Position numbers and translations under genes: made by a program
Shown here: positions 9,138-17,228 of the stretch, piece by piece
Numbering within the stretch: the stretch's first letter is position 1
Layout: each line of letters starts with the position of its first letter
Notes under the pieces: generated by a model
Seen by the model: only the letters and a program-made list of their open reading frames with translations
Told to the model about the DNA's origin: nothing
Database searches by the model: none
NCBI RefSeq assembly: GCF_014650775.1
Contig: NZ_BMVP01000001.1
Span: forward strand, 372,001-436,000
Reading direction: 5' to 3'
DNA: 64,000 nt
Origin: Streptomyces cirratus
Lineage (GTDB): Bacteria > Actinomycetota > Actinomycetes > Streptomycetales > Streptomycetaceae

Positions 9138-9932
9138 CTACTGCTTGTCGAACCGGTGCTGGGTCTGCGACGGCTGGCCGGTGCCGGGGGCGCCGCCCTC
9201 GATGGCCTGCTGCTGCGCGGACGGGCCGCCGGCCAGCTCGGCCTTCATCCGCTGGAGTTCCAGTTCGACGTCGGTGCCGCCGGAGAGGCGGTCGAGCTCG
9301 GCCTGGATGTCGTCCTTGGAGCCGAGGCCGCTCTGGTCGTCCAGGGCGCCGGAGGCCAGCAGCTCGTCGATCGCGCCGGCCCTGGCCTGGAGCTGGGCGG
9401 TCTTGTCCTCGGCACGCTGGATGGCGAGGCCGACGTCGCTCATCTCCTCCGAGATGCCGGAGAAGGACTCGGCGATCCGGGTCTGGGCCTGGGCGGCGGT
9501 GTAGGTGGCCTTGATGGTCTCCTTCTTCGTCCGGAAGGCGTCCACCTTGGCCTGGAGGCGCTGGGCGGCGAGGGTCAGCTTCTCCTCCTCGCCCTGGAGG
9601 GTCTGGTGCTGCACCTCGAGGTCGCTGACCTGCTGCTGGAGGGAGGCGCGGCGGGCCAGGGCCTCGCGGGCCAGGTCCTCGCGGCCGAGGGCGAGCGCCT
9701 TGCGGCCCTGGTCCTCCAGCTTGGCGGACTGGCCCTGGAGCTGGTTCAGCTGCAGTTCCAGCCGCTTGCGGGAGGTCGCCACATCGGCGACGCCCCGGCG
9801 CACCTTCTGCAGCAGCTCCAGCTGCTTCTGGTAGGAGTAGTCGAGGGTTTCGCGCGGGTCCTCGGCCCGGTCAAGGGCCTTGTTCGCCTTCGCGCGGAAG
9901 ATCATCCCCATACGCTTCATGACACCGCTCAT
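9138..9932 (-). CDS. pspA: PspA/IM30 (ESCRT-III-like) membrane-stress protein
   Basis: 264-aa phage-shock-protein A homologue that polymerises on the inner face of damaged membranes. It is almost entirely helical and heptad-rich: a short amphipathic N-terminal helix (MKRMGMIFRAKANKAL), then long coiled coils (about residues 25-200), then a Gln/Gly-rich flexible tail. The start at 9932 follows an agaaggggg ribosome-binding site; a second Met four codons in is possible. It is first in an operon with pspAA. Upstream lies a 359-base region shared with the divergent DUF3043 gene. No pspB/C homologues are nearby. Confidence 0.93.
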   Translation of the reverse strand: MSGVMKRMGMIFRAKANKALDRAEDPRETLDYSYQKQLELLQKVRRGVADVATSRKRLELQLNQLQGQSAKLEDQGRKALALGREDLAREALARRASLQQQVSDLEVQHQTLQGEEEKLTLAAQRLQAKVDAFRTKKETIKATYTAAQAQTRIAESFSGISEEMSDVGLAIQRAEDKTAQLQARAGAIDELLASGALDDQSGLGSKDDIQAELDRLSGGTDVELELQRMKAELAGGPSAQQQAIEGGAPGTGQPSQTQHRFDKQ

Positions 9933-10291
9933 GGGCTTCGCGCGCCCCCTTCTAGACGGACTTCGCTCCAGGTCACAGCCATGGCGGTGCGCCCGGTCTC
10001 CCGAGACGGCCGCCATCAGGACCCACAGTACGGGCCCTGTCTCCATTACCGCACTGTTCCTGCCCGGATGCGCTCCTCCTCCAGGACGACTGCCTCCCGC
10101 GCCGTATCGGGCGCAAGGAGTAGGTGATCCCAGGAGAACCCCCGGATCCCCGGGATCCGGTGGGTTCCCGGGACGTCCGCGCGGGAGGTGCACCCGCCGC
10201 AACAACCCTGCACAGGGAAGACGTCCGCCGTTGCCGGATCGTTCCCCGCGGAGGTGGGGCGGGAGCGCACGACCACGTAGGCTTGGGTTTT
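9933..10291. promoter_or_regulatory. pspA/DUF3043 divergent intergenic region with a 17-bp palindrome
   Basis: Gene-free 359 bases. A perfect palindrome with a single central base, CGGATCCC-C-GGGATCCG, lies at 10143-10159, and the pairing extends outward with mismatches (aaccc at 10137 with gggtt at 10162-10166). It is placed to act as an operator or hairpin in the pspA direction. Nothing else is recognisable. Confidence 0.45.
10278..10291 (+). promoter_or_regulatory. Leaderless promoter -10 of the DUF3043 gene
   Basis: TAGGCT (10278-10283) ends 8 bases before gtg 10292, and there is no Shine-Dalgarno. This is the spacing expected when transcription begins at or next to the start codon. Confidence 0.6.
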
Positions 10292-10891
10292 GTGTTTGGT
10301 AGCCGTTCCTCCAAGGAAGAAAAGGACGCCGCCACCGACAAGGTGAGCGCCGCCCTTTCGCAGCCCCGTGACCCCCAGGCCCCGAAGGGCCGCCCGACGC
10401 CGAAGCGTGCTGTGGCCCAGTCGCAGCGCAAGGCAGTGGCGGCTCCGACCGGCAACCGCAAGGAGGATGCCAAGCGTGCCCGTGAGCGGCGCCGTGAAGA
10501 GATGGCGAAGCAGCGCGAGGCACTGGCCAATGGCGACGAGCGGGCCCTGCCCGCCCGCGACAAGGGCCCGGTCCGCAGGTACGTCCGCGACTACGTGGAC
10601 GCCCGCTACTCGGTAGCCGAGATGTTCCTGCCGCTCGCCGTGATCATCCTGGTGCTGAGCATGGTCCGGATCCCCTCGATCCAGAACATCGCGCTGCTGC
10701 TGTGGCTCGGCGTGATCGTCCTGATCATCCTGGACTCCATCGGCCTGTTCATCCGCCTGCGCAAGGCCCTGAACACGCGCTTCCCGAACGAGCCGAAGCG
10801 CGGCGCCGTCGCCTACGGCCTGATGCGCACCCTCCAGATGCGCCGCCTGCGTCTGCCGAAGCCGCAGGTCAAGCGCGGGGCACGGCCCTGA
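10292..10891 (+). CDS. DUF3043 membrane protein
   Basis: 199 aa. The first half is hydrophilic and strongly basic with many Lys/Arg/Glu (about residues 1-105, including RKEDAKRARERRREEMAKQR). Two hydrophobic helices follow (about 115-135 and 138-160), then a basic C-terminus, matching actinobacterial DUF3043. I start at gtg 10292 (V-F-G-S-R-S), where the family begins and where the leaderless promoter points. The methyltransferase gene begins 5 bases after its stop, so the two are probably translated together. Function unknown. Confidence 0.88.
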   Translation: MFGSRSSKEEKDAATDKVSAALSQPRDPQAPKGRPTPKRAVAQSQRKAVAAPTGNRKEDAKRARERRREEMAKQREALANGDERALPARDKGPVRRYVRDYVDARYSVAEMFLPLAVIILVLSMVRIPSIQNIALLLWLGVIVLIILDSIGLFIRLRKALNTRFPNEPKRGAVAYGLMRTLQMRRLRLPKPQVKRGARP

Positions 10892-10896
10892 GCCGA

Positions 10897-11715
10897 GTGA
10901 CGCCCCGCTCAGGGGCGTCGGGGGAGGGGAAACAGGGCTTCGCCGGGGGCGCCCGGCTGTGGCTGGAGGGACTGGGCGGACTGCGCAACGCCGTCCGCCA
11001 GGAACTCGTGGGCCGTCAGGTCGACGAGCAGATCGTGCAGCGCTTCCCCGTCGGGCAGCGGCTGCGCGTGCTGGACGTCGGCATGGGCCAGGGCACCCAA
11101 GCGCTGCGCCTGGCCCGGGCCGGACACATGGTCACCGGCCTGGAGCAGGACCCCGACATGCTCGCGGTGGCGCACGCCGCGCTGGCCGCCGAGCCGGCCG
11201 GGATCCAGGAGCGCGTGCGGCTGATGGAGGGCGACGGCCGCGAGACCGGGGCGCATTTCGGCCCCGGCAGCTTCGATGTGGTGCTGTGCCACGGCGTGCT
11301 CATGTACGTGCCCGAGGCGGACGCGATGCTCGCCGGGCTGGCCCGCATGCTGGCTCCGGGCGGCCTGCTGTCCCTGCTCGTGCGCAACGGCGACGCCCTC
11401 GCCATGCGACCGGGGCTGGAGGGGGACTGGAGCGCCGCCCTGGCCGCCTTCGACACCGTCGACTACACGAACCGGCTCGGTCTTGAAGTACGGGCGGACC
11501 GGCTGGCCGATCTGACCGCGACCCTGTCCGGGATCGGCGCCCCGCTCCAGGCCTGGTACGGCGTCCGCGTCTTCACCGACGGCACCGAGGCCGGCGAGAG
11601 CCTGCCGCGGGAGGCGGAACTGGAGCGGCTGCTGGCCGCCGAGGACCGGGCCGGCCGGACCGACCCCTACCGCGGGGTGGCGGCGCTGCTGCACCTGTGC
11701 GGTGTACGGGGCTGA
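10897..11715 (+). CDS. Class I SAM-dependent methyltransferase
   Basis: 272-aa Rossmann-fold methyltransferase. Motif I is VLDVGMGQGTQAL (about residues 55-67), followed by the acidic strand-2 end GLEQD, motif II-like FDVVLCHGVLMYV and the post-motif region LAPGGLLSLL. The C-terminal part carries the EAELERLLAAEDRAGRTDPYRGVAALLHL segment typical of CmoA/SmtA-like proteins, here given only as a description. It starts at gtg 10897, five bases after the DUF3043 stop, without its own Shine-Dalgarno, which suggests coupling. The substrate is unknown; a tRNA wobble or small-molecule substrate cannot be distinguished. Confidence 0.88.
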   Translation: MTPRSGASGEGKQGFAGGARLWLEGLGGLRNAVRQELVGRQVDEQIVQRFPVGQRLRVLDVGMGQGTQALRLARAGHMVTGLEQDPDMLAVAHAALAAEPAGIQERVRLMEGDGRETGAHFGPGSFDVVLCHGVLMYVPEADAMLAGLARMLAPGGLLSLLVRNGDALAMRPGLEGDWSAALAAFDTVDYTNRLGLEVRADRLADLTATLSGIGAPLQAWYGVRVFTDGTEAGESLPREAELERLLAAEDRAGRTDPYRGVAALLHLCGVRG

Positions 11716-11782
11716 CGCACCCGGCCAGCCGTGCCCACCCGACGCACCGGGGCCGCGGTACGCGGCCTTCGCGCCCGAGGAC

Positions 11783-11808
11783 GGTGTACGGGGCCGGCCC
11801 CGCACACC
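11783..11808. terminator. Hairpin between convergent genes
   Basis: ggtgt-a-cggggcc (11783-11795) pairs with ggccccg-c-acacc (11796-11808): a 12-bp stem with one mismatch and almost no loop. Confidence 0.6.
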
Positions 11809-11825
11809 GCCGCCCGGTCAGGCGC

Positions 11826-12038
11826 TCACGCGTCCAGCGCCTCGCGCAGGCTCATCGTGTACAGCTCGGTGCCGCCGTCGTCGGACAGCTTGACCCGCTC
11901 GACCCCGCCCTCCAGCAGGTCCTTCCAGTACTCCCCGATCCAGGACTCCGCGTCCCCCTGCGTGGTGAACTCCTCCGGCTCCACCGACGGGTTGGTCTCG
12001 CCGCCGTCGGCCGCCTCGAACCGCCACGTCCACGCCAT
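11826..12038 (-). CDS. Small conserved actinobacterial protein
   Basis: 70-aa acidic protein starting MAWTWRFEAADG and ending SLREALDA, with a Trp-rich N-terminus and a central ESWIGEYWKDLL stretch. A strong ggagg lies 7 bases before the atg at 12038, which decides the start against longer readings. Proteins of this length and pattern are common and uncharacterised in Streptomyces. It is divergent from the cobU fusion gene. No function assigned. Confidence 0.8.
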   Translation of the reverse strand: MAWTWRFEAADGGETNPSVEPEEFTTQGDAESWIGEYWKDLLEGGVERVKLSDDGGTELYTMSLREALDA

Positions 12039-12156
12039 GTCCGCCTCCGTTGCTCGTCCGCCGCTCGTCTGTCGCTCGCGCGCGTACTCCGCCATGAGTC
12101 TGCCCGCAGAGTAGCCGGGCGCGCAGCAGTCCCGGCGACGCGGGAGGATCATCCGT

Positions 12157-13368
12157 GTGGAACTCACTCTCCTCGGTACCGGTACACCCGAAGGACTGCC
12201 CCGCCCCGGCTGTCCCTGCGCCACCTGCGCCCTGTCCGTGGGCCCGGCGGCCCGCGCCGCGACCGCCGTCCTCGTGGACGGCGCGCTGCTGCTGGACCTG
12301 ACGCCCGGGGCGGTGCTGGCCGGCGCCCGTGCCGGGCACTCCCTGTCGGGGGTACGGCAGGTCCTGCTGACCCACCCGCACGACGGCCCGGCCGTGGAGC
12401 TGCCGCCCGGGCTGCCCGCGGCCGGCCGGGTGCCGGACGGCCGGGAGCTGGCCGTGATCAGCGGGCACCGGGTGCGGGCCGTGCCGATGGACGCGCCGGG
12501 GACGGGGTACGAGGTCACCGGCCCGGACGGGGCCCGGCTGCTGTACCTGCCGCCGGGCGGGGCCCCGGCGGGCCTGGGCTCCGGCGCGGGCGGGCAGCTC
12601 CCCTACGACGTGGTACTCGCGGACGTGCCCGGCCGCCCCGAGGCGCTGGCGCGGCTGCGGGCGAGCGGGGCGGTCGGCCCGGCCACCGATGTGATCGCCG
12701 TGCACCTGGACCACGACACCCCGCCGGGCCGGGAGCTGGAGCGCCGGTGCGCGGCCGTCGGGGCGCGGACGGTCCCGGACGGCACGACGGTGGTGGTCGG
12801 CGAGTACCGGGCGCTGCCCCAGGTGCCGCGGCGCACGCTGGTGCTGGGCGGCGCCCGGTCGGGGAAGTCCTACGAGGCCGAGCGGCGGCTGGCGCCGTTC
12901 CCCGAGGTGGTCTACGTCGCCACGAGCGGTTCCCGGGACGGGGACGCGGAGTGGGCGCAGCGGGTGGGGCTGCACCGGGAGCGGCGGCCGGCGAGCTGGC
13001 GGACGGTGGAGACGTGCGAGCTGGTGCCGCTGCTGGAGGACGGGGACGGGCCGCCGCTCCTGGTGGACTGCCTGGCGTTGTGGCTGACGGACGCGATGGA
13101 CCGGGCGGGGGCCTGGGACGACTCGGTGTGGGAGACGGGCGGCCGGACCGAGCTCCGCGAGCGGACCGGCGCGCTGGTGGCGGCCGTGCGGGCGACCCGT
13201 CGGACGGTGGTGTTCGTCAGCAACGAGGTGGGTGCGGGCGTGGTCCCCGCGACCACCTCGGGCCGGCGCTTCCGCGACGAGCTGGGCCGGCTGAACAACG
13301 CGGTGGCGGCCGAGTGCGAGCACGCACTGCTGATCGTGGCGGGCCAGGCGCTGATCTTGAAGCCCTGA
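12157..13368 (+). CDS. cobU: PhnP-like/MBL domain fused to CobU (adenosylcobinamide kinase/guanylyltransferase)
   Basis: 403-aa two-domain protein. Residues about 1-220 resemble a PhnP-type metallo-beta-lactamase fold: GTGTPEGLPRPGCPCATC at the N-terminus, HPHDG where HxHxDH is expected, and HLDHD near residue 190. The metal site looks incomplete. Residues about 228-403 are CobU/CobP: P-loop LGGARSGKS, the VATSGSRDG stretch, WRTVE, LLVDCLALWLTD and FVSNEVGAGVVP. The enzyme phosphorylates adenosylcobinamide and transfers GMP to it, preparing the substrate of CobS. The gtg start at 12157 follows gggagg. cobT follows 94 bases downstream with its own promoter. Confidence 0.9.
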   Translation: MELTLLGTGTPEGLPRPGCPCATCALSVGPAARAATAVLVDGALLLDLTPGAVLAGARAGHSLSGVRQVLLTHPHDGPAVELPPGLPAAGRVPDGRELAVISGHRVRAVPMDAPGTGYEVTGPDGARLLYLPPGGAPAGLGSGAGGQLPYDVVLADVPGRPEALARLRASGAVGPATDVIAVHLDHDTPPGRELERRCAAVGARTVPDGTTVVVGEYRALPQVPRRTLVLGGARSGKSYEAERRLAPFPEVVYVATSGSRDGDAEWAQRVGLHRERRPASWRTVETCELVPLLEDGDGPPLLVDCLALWLTDAMDRAGAWDDSVWETGGRTELRERTGALVAAVRATRRTVVFVSNEVGAGVVPATTSGRRFRDELGRLNNAVAAECEHALLIVAGQALILKP

Positions 13369-13449
13369 CACCGGCGGAACCGTCCGCGGCGGCCGTCGCA
13401 GCCTGACGGAGAGGCCGGATCAGGGGCTTGGGGAGGGCCTCACCGCCTG

Positions 13450-13462
13450 TACGCTCTGGCAG
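13450..13462 (+). promoter_or_regulatory. Leaderless promoter -10 of cobT
   Basis: TACGCT (13450-13455) sits 7 bases before atg 13463; a TTGGGG -35 candidate is at 13428-13433 (16-base spacer). No ribosome-binding site is present. Confidence 0.6.
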
Positions 13463-14527
13463 ATGACCACGCTGAACCTCGACGAGTTCTCCGATCTGAT
13501 CGAACGCCCCGACGGGGGCGTCCGTCGTGATGCCGAGGACCGCCGCGAACGGCTGGCCGTGCCGCCCGGCGCGCTGGGCCGGCTCGACGAGCTCGGCGAG
13601 TGGCTGGCCGCCGCTCAGGGCCGGGTACCGGTGCGCGCGATCGAGCGGCCGCGCGTCGTGCTGTTCGCCGCCGACCACGGGATCGCCGCCGCCGGGGTCT
13701 CCGCGCGGGCCGCCGGCTCCGCCCACGAACTGGTGCGCGCGGTGCTCGACGGGACGAGCCCGGTCGCCGTGCTGGCCGGCCGGTTCGGCGCCGGTGTCCG
13801 CATCGTCGACGCGGGACTCGACTGCGACCCCGGGCTGCTGCCGGCGGACGTCAGCCGCCACCGCGTCCGGCGCGGCAGCGGCCGCATCGACGTGGAGGAC
13901 GCCCTGACGCCCGAGGAGGCCGAGGCGGCGCTCCGGCTCGGGATGCGCATCGCCGACGAGGAGGCCGACGCCGGGACCGACCTCGTCGTGCTCGGCGACC
14001 TCAGCGTGGGCGGCACCACGGTGGCCGCGACGCTGATCGCGGCCCTGTGCGGCACGGACGCCTCCGTCGTCACGGGCCGCGGCGGTGTCCCCGTCGACGA
14101 CCTGGCCTGGATGCGCAAGTGCGCGGCGATCCGCGACGCGCTGCGCCGGGCCCGCCCGGTCCTCGGGGACCAGGTGGCCCTGCTGGCGAAGGTCGGCGGC
14201 ACGGACGTCGCCGCCATCACCGGGTTCCTGCTCCAGTGCGCGGTGCGCCGGACACCGGTCATCCTCGACGGCATCGTGTCCGCGGCGTGCGGGCTGGTGG
14301 CCCAGCGGGCCGCGTTCCGCGCCCCGGACTGGTGGCTGGCCGGCCAGGCCAGCGGAGAGCCGGGCCAGGCCAAAGCCCTGGACCGGATGGCACTCAACCC
14401 GGTGCTCGACCACGGCGTCACAGTGGGTGGAGGAACCGGGGCGTTGCTCGCCCTCCCCCTCGTCCAAGCGGCCGCCGCACTCGCGGCGGACCTGCCCGAG
14501 CGGGCGGCGGAGGAACCGAAGGACTGA
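13463..14527 (+). CDS. cobT: Nicotinate-nucleotide-dimethylbenzimidazole phosphoribosyltransferase CobT
   Basis: Activates the lower ligand base to alpha-ribazole 5'-phosphate for cobalamin assembly. 354 aa, the usual length. Motifs seen are FAADHGIAAAGVS, the GDLSVGGTTVAAT glycine-rich stretch, LLLDG-like VILDGIVSAA, and the C-terminal GEPGQAKAL and GVTVGGGTGALLALPL. The Glu in GEPGQ fits the conserved family glutamate region. Upstream is the cobU fusion; with cobS at 7.1 kb the complete nucleotide-loop set is in the window, but in separate transcription units. Confidence 0.94.
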   Translation: MTTLNLDEFSDLIERPDGGVRRDAEDRRERLAVPPGALGRLDELGEWLAAAQGRVPVRAIERPRVVLFAADHGIAAAGVSARAAGSAHELVRAVLDGTSPVAVLAGRFGAGVRIVDAGLDCDPGLLPADVSRHRVRRGSGRIDVEDALTPEEAEAALRLGMRIADEEADAGTDLVVLGDLSVGGTTVAATLIAALCGTDASVVTGRGGVPVDDLAWMRKCAAIRDALRRARPVLGDQVALLAKVGGTDVAAITGFLLQCAVRRTPVILDGIVSAACGLVAQRAAFRAPDWWLAGQASGEPGQAKALDRMALNPVLDHGVTVGGGTGALLALPLVQAAAALAADLPERAAEEPKD

Positions 14528-14538
14528 GTAGACGGGCG

Positions 14539-14579
14539 CCACGGGCCTGAGCAGTCCGGGGTGCTCGGACCGCCCGTGG
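14539..14579. terminator. Hairpin after cobT
   Basis: CCACGGGC (14539-14546) pairs with GCCCGTGG (14572-14579), with an inner gtccg/cggac pairing. It lies between the cobT stop and the next promoter. Confidence 0.6.
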
Positions 14580-14593
14580 ACGGTGACGCCCCA

Positions 14594-14607
14594 TAACATC
14601 GCATTCC
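14594..14607 (+). promoter_or_regulatory. Leaderless promoter -10 of the MprF-like gene
   Basis: TAACAT (14594-14599) is 8 bases before atg 14608, with no Shine-Dalgarno between. Confidence 0.5.
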
Positions 14608-16467
14608 ATGGGAGAGGTCCGCTTGACCAGCGTAGAAACCACGACGGTAGCCAACGGCAGGAAAGAGCCCGGAGGGGAGCCTGCCGAAAAGGCGGCGAAC
14701 CGCAGGGGCACCGCGCCCTCGCGGCGCGGGGCCGCGTTCGCGGTCTGGTACCTGAGAGCCGTCACCTTCGTGAACTTCCTCAGCGCGGTGTGGCTTTCGC
14801 TCGGGCAGGACCTGCGCCGGCACAACACCGCCGACTTCTACACGCCGTACCTGCTCACGGCCGGGTTCGCGTCCGGGTTGTTCTCGCTGATCCTCGCGGT
14901 CACCATGGGCCGCCGCAAACGGGCCGCCTGGATCCTGAACCTGGTGATCAGCGGGATGCTGCTGTTCGCCTTCGCCACCGCGGCCTTCGCCCCCTGCACG
15001 GGCGGGGAGTTCAACTTCTGCTACCCCGAGTTCCGCGACCACGCCCAGAACTGGGTGTCGCTGCTCCTGACGGCCGCCTTCGTCGGCGCGCTGGTGCTGG
15101 GCCGCCACGAGTTCTACGCCAAGGGCGACCGGTCCAACCCCAAGCTCGCCACCGCCGTCGGCGCCGTCGGCCTGCTGCTGACCTCGCTCGTCGCCGCCCT
15201 GCTGGTCGGCGCCACCAACACCGACCCCGACCGCGCCCAGGCGACGTTCCTGGCCCGCTGGCGGTACGGCGTGATGCGGCTGGTCACCCTGGAGCCCAAC
15301 GACCGCGCCTACGACGGGATCGCCACGCCCAGCTGGGTGGACGTCTCCATCAACGTCATGTCGATGATGCTGCTGCTCGCCGTGCTGTTCGCGGCGTTCC
15401 GCGCGCGCCGCGCCGTCGACCCGCTGACCCCCGAGGACGAGGAGCGGCTGCGGGCGCTGCTCGCCAAGCAGGGTGACCGCGACTCCCTGGGCTACTTCGC
15501 GCTGCGCCGGGAGAAGTCCGTCATCTGGTCCCCGACCGGCAAGGCCGCCGTCACCTACCGCGTCGTCGGCGGTGTCTCGCTGGCCTCCGGCGACCCGATC
15601 GGCGACCCGGAGGCCTGGCCGGGCGCCATCGAGCCCTGGCTGGCCGAGGCGCGCGAGCACGGCTGGATCCCCGCCGTGATGGGCGCCAGCGAGGAGGCCG
15701 GGCAGATCTACGCACGGCACGGGCTGGACGCGCTGGAGCTCGGTGACGAGGCCATCGTCGAGACCGACGAGTTCACCCTGGAGGGCCGCGCGATGCGGAC
15801 CGTCCGGCAGGCCTTCAACCGCGTCAAGCGCGCCGGGTACACCGTCCGCATCCGCCGCCACGCCGACGTCCCGGCCGACGAGATGGACAACCTCCTCAAG
15901 CGGGCCGACGACTGGCGCGACGGCGCGACCGAGCGCGGCTTCTCCATGGCACTGGGCCGGCTGGGCGACCCGGACGACGGCCAGTGCGTGATGCTGGAGT
16001 GCTTCGACGGGCAGGGCGAGCTGCGCGCCGTGCTGTCGTTCGTGCCGTGGGGGCCCAAGGGCCTCTCGCTCGACCTGATGCGCCGTGACCGGGACTCCGA
16101 GAACGGCCTGATGGAGTTCATGGTCATCGAACTGCTGGAGCGCTCGAAGGAGATCGGCGTCACACAGGTCTCACTGAACTTCGCGATGTTCCGTTCCGTC
16201 TTCGAACGGGGGTCCAAGCTCGGTGCGGGTCCGGTGCTGCGCATGTGGCGCTCGCTGCTGAGTTTCTTCTCCCGTTGGTGGCAGATCGAGTCCCTCTACC
16301 GGGCCAACGCCAAATACCGGCCGATCTGGGAGCCGCGGTTCATGCTCTTCGAGAAGAGTTCCGACCTGCTGCGGATCGGTATCGCGGCGGGCCGGGCCGA
16401 GGGCTTCCTGGAGGCGCCCGGCCTGCCGAAGTGGCTGCACCGCAGACATCTGGAGACGCGTCGTTGA
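14608..16467 (+). CDS. MprF-like aminoacyl-phosphatidylglycerol synthase (DUF2156)
   Basis: 619 aa. The N-terminal part (about residues 45-270) has five or six membrane helices. The C-terminal part (about 290-610) is the DUF2156 acyltransferase-like domain with KSVIWSPTGKAAVTYRV, GDPIGD, WIPAVMGASE, KGLSLDLMRRD and VSLNFAMFRSVFERG. Such proteins transfer an amino acid, usually Lys, from tRNA to phosphatidylglycerol, giving the membrane positive charge and resistance to cationic peptides. No lysyl-tRNA synthetase domain is fused and the flippase portion is short. The stop overlaps the ttg start of the next membrane gene, so the two are coupled. Confidence 0.87.
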   Translation: MGEVRLTSVETTTVANGRKEPGGEPAEKAANRRGTAPSRRGAAFAVWYLRAVTFVNFLSAVWLSLGQDLRRHNTADFYTPYLLTAGFASGLFSLILAVTMGRRKRAAWILNLVISGMLLFAFATAAFAPCTGGEFNFCYPEFRDHAQNWVSLLLTAAFVGALVLGRHEFYAKGDRSNPKLATAVGAVGLLLTSLVAALLVGATNTDPDRAQATFLARWRYGVMRLVTLEPNDRAYDGIATPSWVDVSINVMSMMLLLAVLFAAFRARRAVDPLTPEDEERLRALLAKQGDRDSLGYFALRREKSVIWSPTGKAAVTYRVVGGVSLASGDPIGDPEAWPGAIEPWLAEAREHGWIPAVMGASEEAGQIYARHGLDALELGDEAIVETDEFTLEGRAMRTVRQAFNRVKRAGYTVRIRRHADVPADEMDNLLKRADDWRDGATERGFSMALGRLGDPDDGQCVMLECFDGQGELRAVLSFVPWGPKGLSLDLMRRDRDSENGLMEFMVIELLERSKEIGVTQVSLNFAMFRSVFERGSKLGAGPVLRMWRSLLSFFSRWWQIESLYRANAKYRPIWEPRFMLFEKSSDLLRIGIAAGRAEGFLEAPGLPKWLHRRHLETRR

Positions 16468-17192
16468 CAGCGTGGTCGAACCCCTCACCGCGGCGGTTCG
16501 CCCGCCGCGAGTGGGGGCCCCTGTTCCGGACGATCCGGGACGCGCTCGTCCACGAGAAGTGGCGGGCGGTCCCGATGACCATCGGCGCGGTCGCCCTGAC
16601 CTCGCTGTTCCAGGTCGTCCAGAACACCCACTGGGGTTTCCAGCCGGTGCAGGACCTCGGCTCGGTCAAGGCCGCCGACCCGCTCTGGCTGGCGCTCCTG
16701 CGGACCCCGCTCTCCCTGTTCGTACCGGCACTCGACCTGCCGGTGTGGGGGGCACTCGCCCAGATCCTGCTGGTCTTCGGCATCTCCGAGATCTGCATCG
16801 GCTGGTGGCGCACCCTGCTGATCGGCTACGTGGCCACGCTGGCCGGCACCACGTACGCCCGGATCGGGCTCTCCCTCGGCCGTGACCACCCCTTCGGCCT
16901 GCCGGTGTCCGACCGCGTCGTCAACGACACCGGGCCGTCGGCGGCAGTGGTGGGCCTCGCCATCTACGTCTGCTGGCGCTACCGGGCCTACCTGACCGGC
17001 GGTCTGGTGATCGCCGTCATGATCGGCGAGGTGCTGGTCAAGGACAACCTCGCCGGCAAGGAGCACCTCGCGGCCATCGCCGCCGTCATGGCGGTGTGCG
17101 TGATCCGCGCGAAGTGGGGCCCCGAGCGCTCCCGGATACCGCTGGGCCGGCGGCCGCCGCCCGGTCCCCCGCCGCCCTCGCGCAGCGACTGA
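16464..17192 (+). CDS. Rhomboid-like integral membrane protein, coupled to the MprF-like gene
   Basis: 242 aa with about six membrane helices and a Pro-rich C-terminal tail. The ttg at 16464 overlaps the upstream stop (ttga), giving strict translational coupling. Rhomboid-like elements are a helix with ISEICIGWWRTLLIGY, the NDTGPSAAVVGL stretch where an intramembrane GxSx serine would lie, and GKEHLAAIAA where the catalytic histidine would lie. This matches the degenerate actinobacterial rhomboid-like family; activity as a protease is not certain. Tight linkage suggests a role with the lipid-modifying enzyme, for example lipid transport or control. That is an inference. Confidence 0.8.
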   Translation: MTAWSNPSPRRFARREWGPLFRTIRDALVHEKWRAVPMTIGAVALTSLFQVVQNTHWGFQPVQDLGSVKAADPLWLALLRTPLSLFVPALDLPVWGALAQILLVFGISEICIGWWRTLLIGYVATLAGTTYARIGLSLGRDHPFGLPVSDRVVNDTGPSAAVVGLAIYVCWRYRAYLTGGLVIAVMIGEVLVKDNLAGKEHLAAIAAVMAVCVIRAKWGPERSRIPLGRRPPPGPPPPSRSD

Positions 17193-17214
17193 CCGGGACT
17201 GCGGGCGGAGGCCG

Positions 17215-17228
17215 TACCGTAGCTTCCC
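17215..17228 (+). promoter_or_regulatory. Leaderless promoter -10 of the histidine kinase gene
   Basis: TACCGT (17215-17220) is 8 bases before gtg 17229; no ribosome-binding site. Confidence 0.5.
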
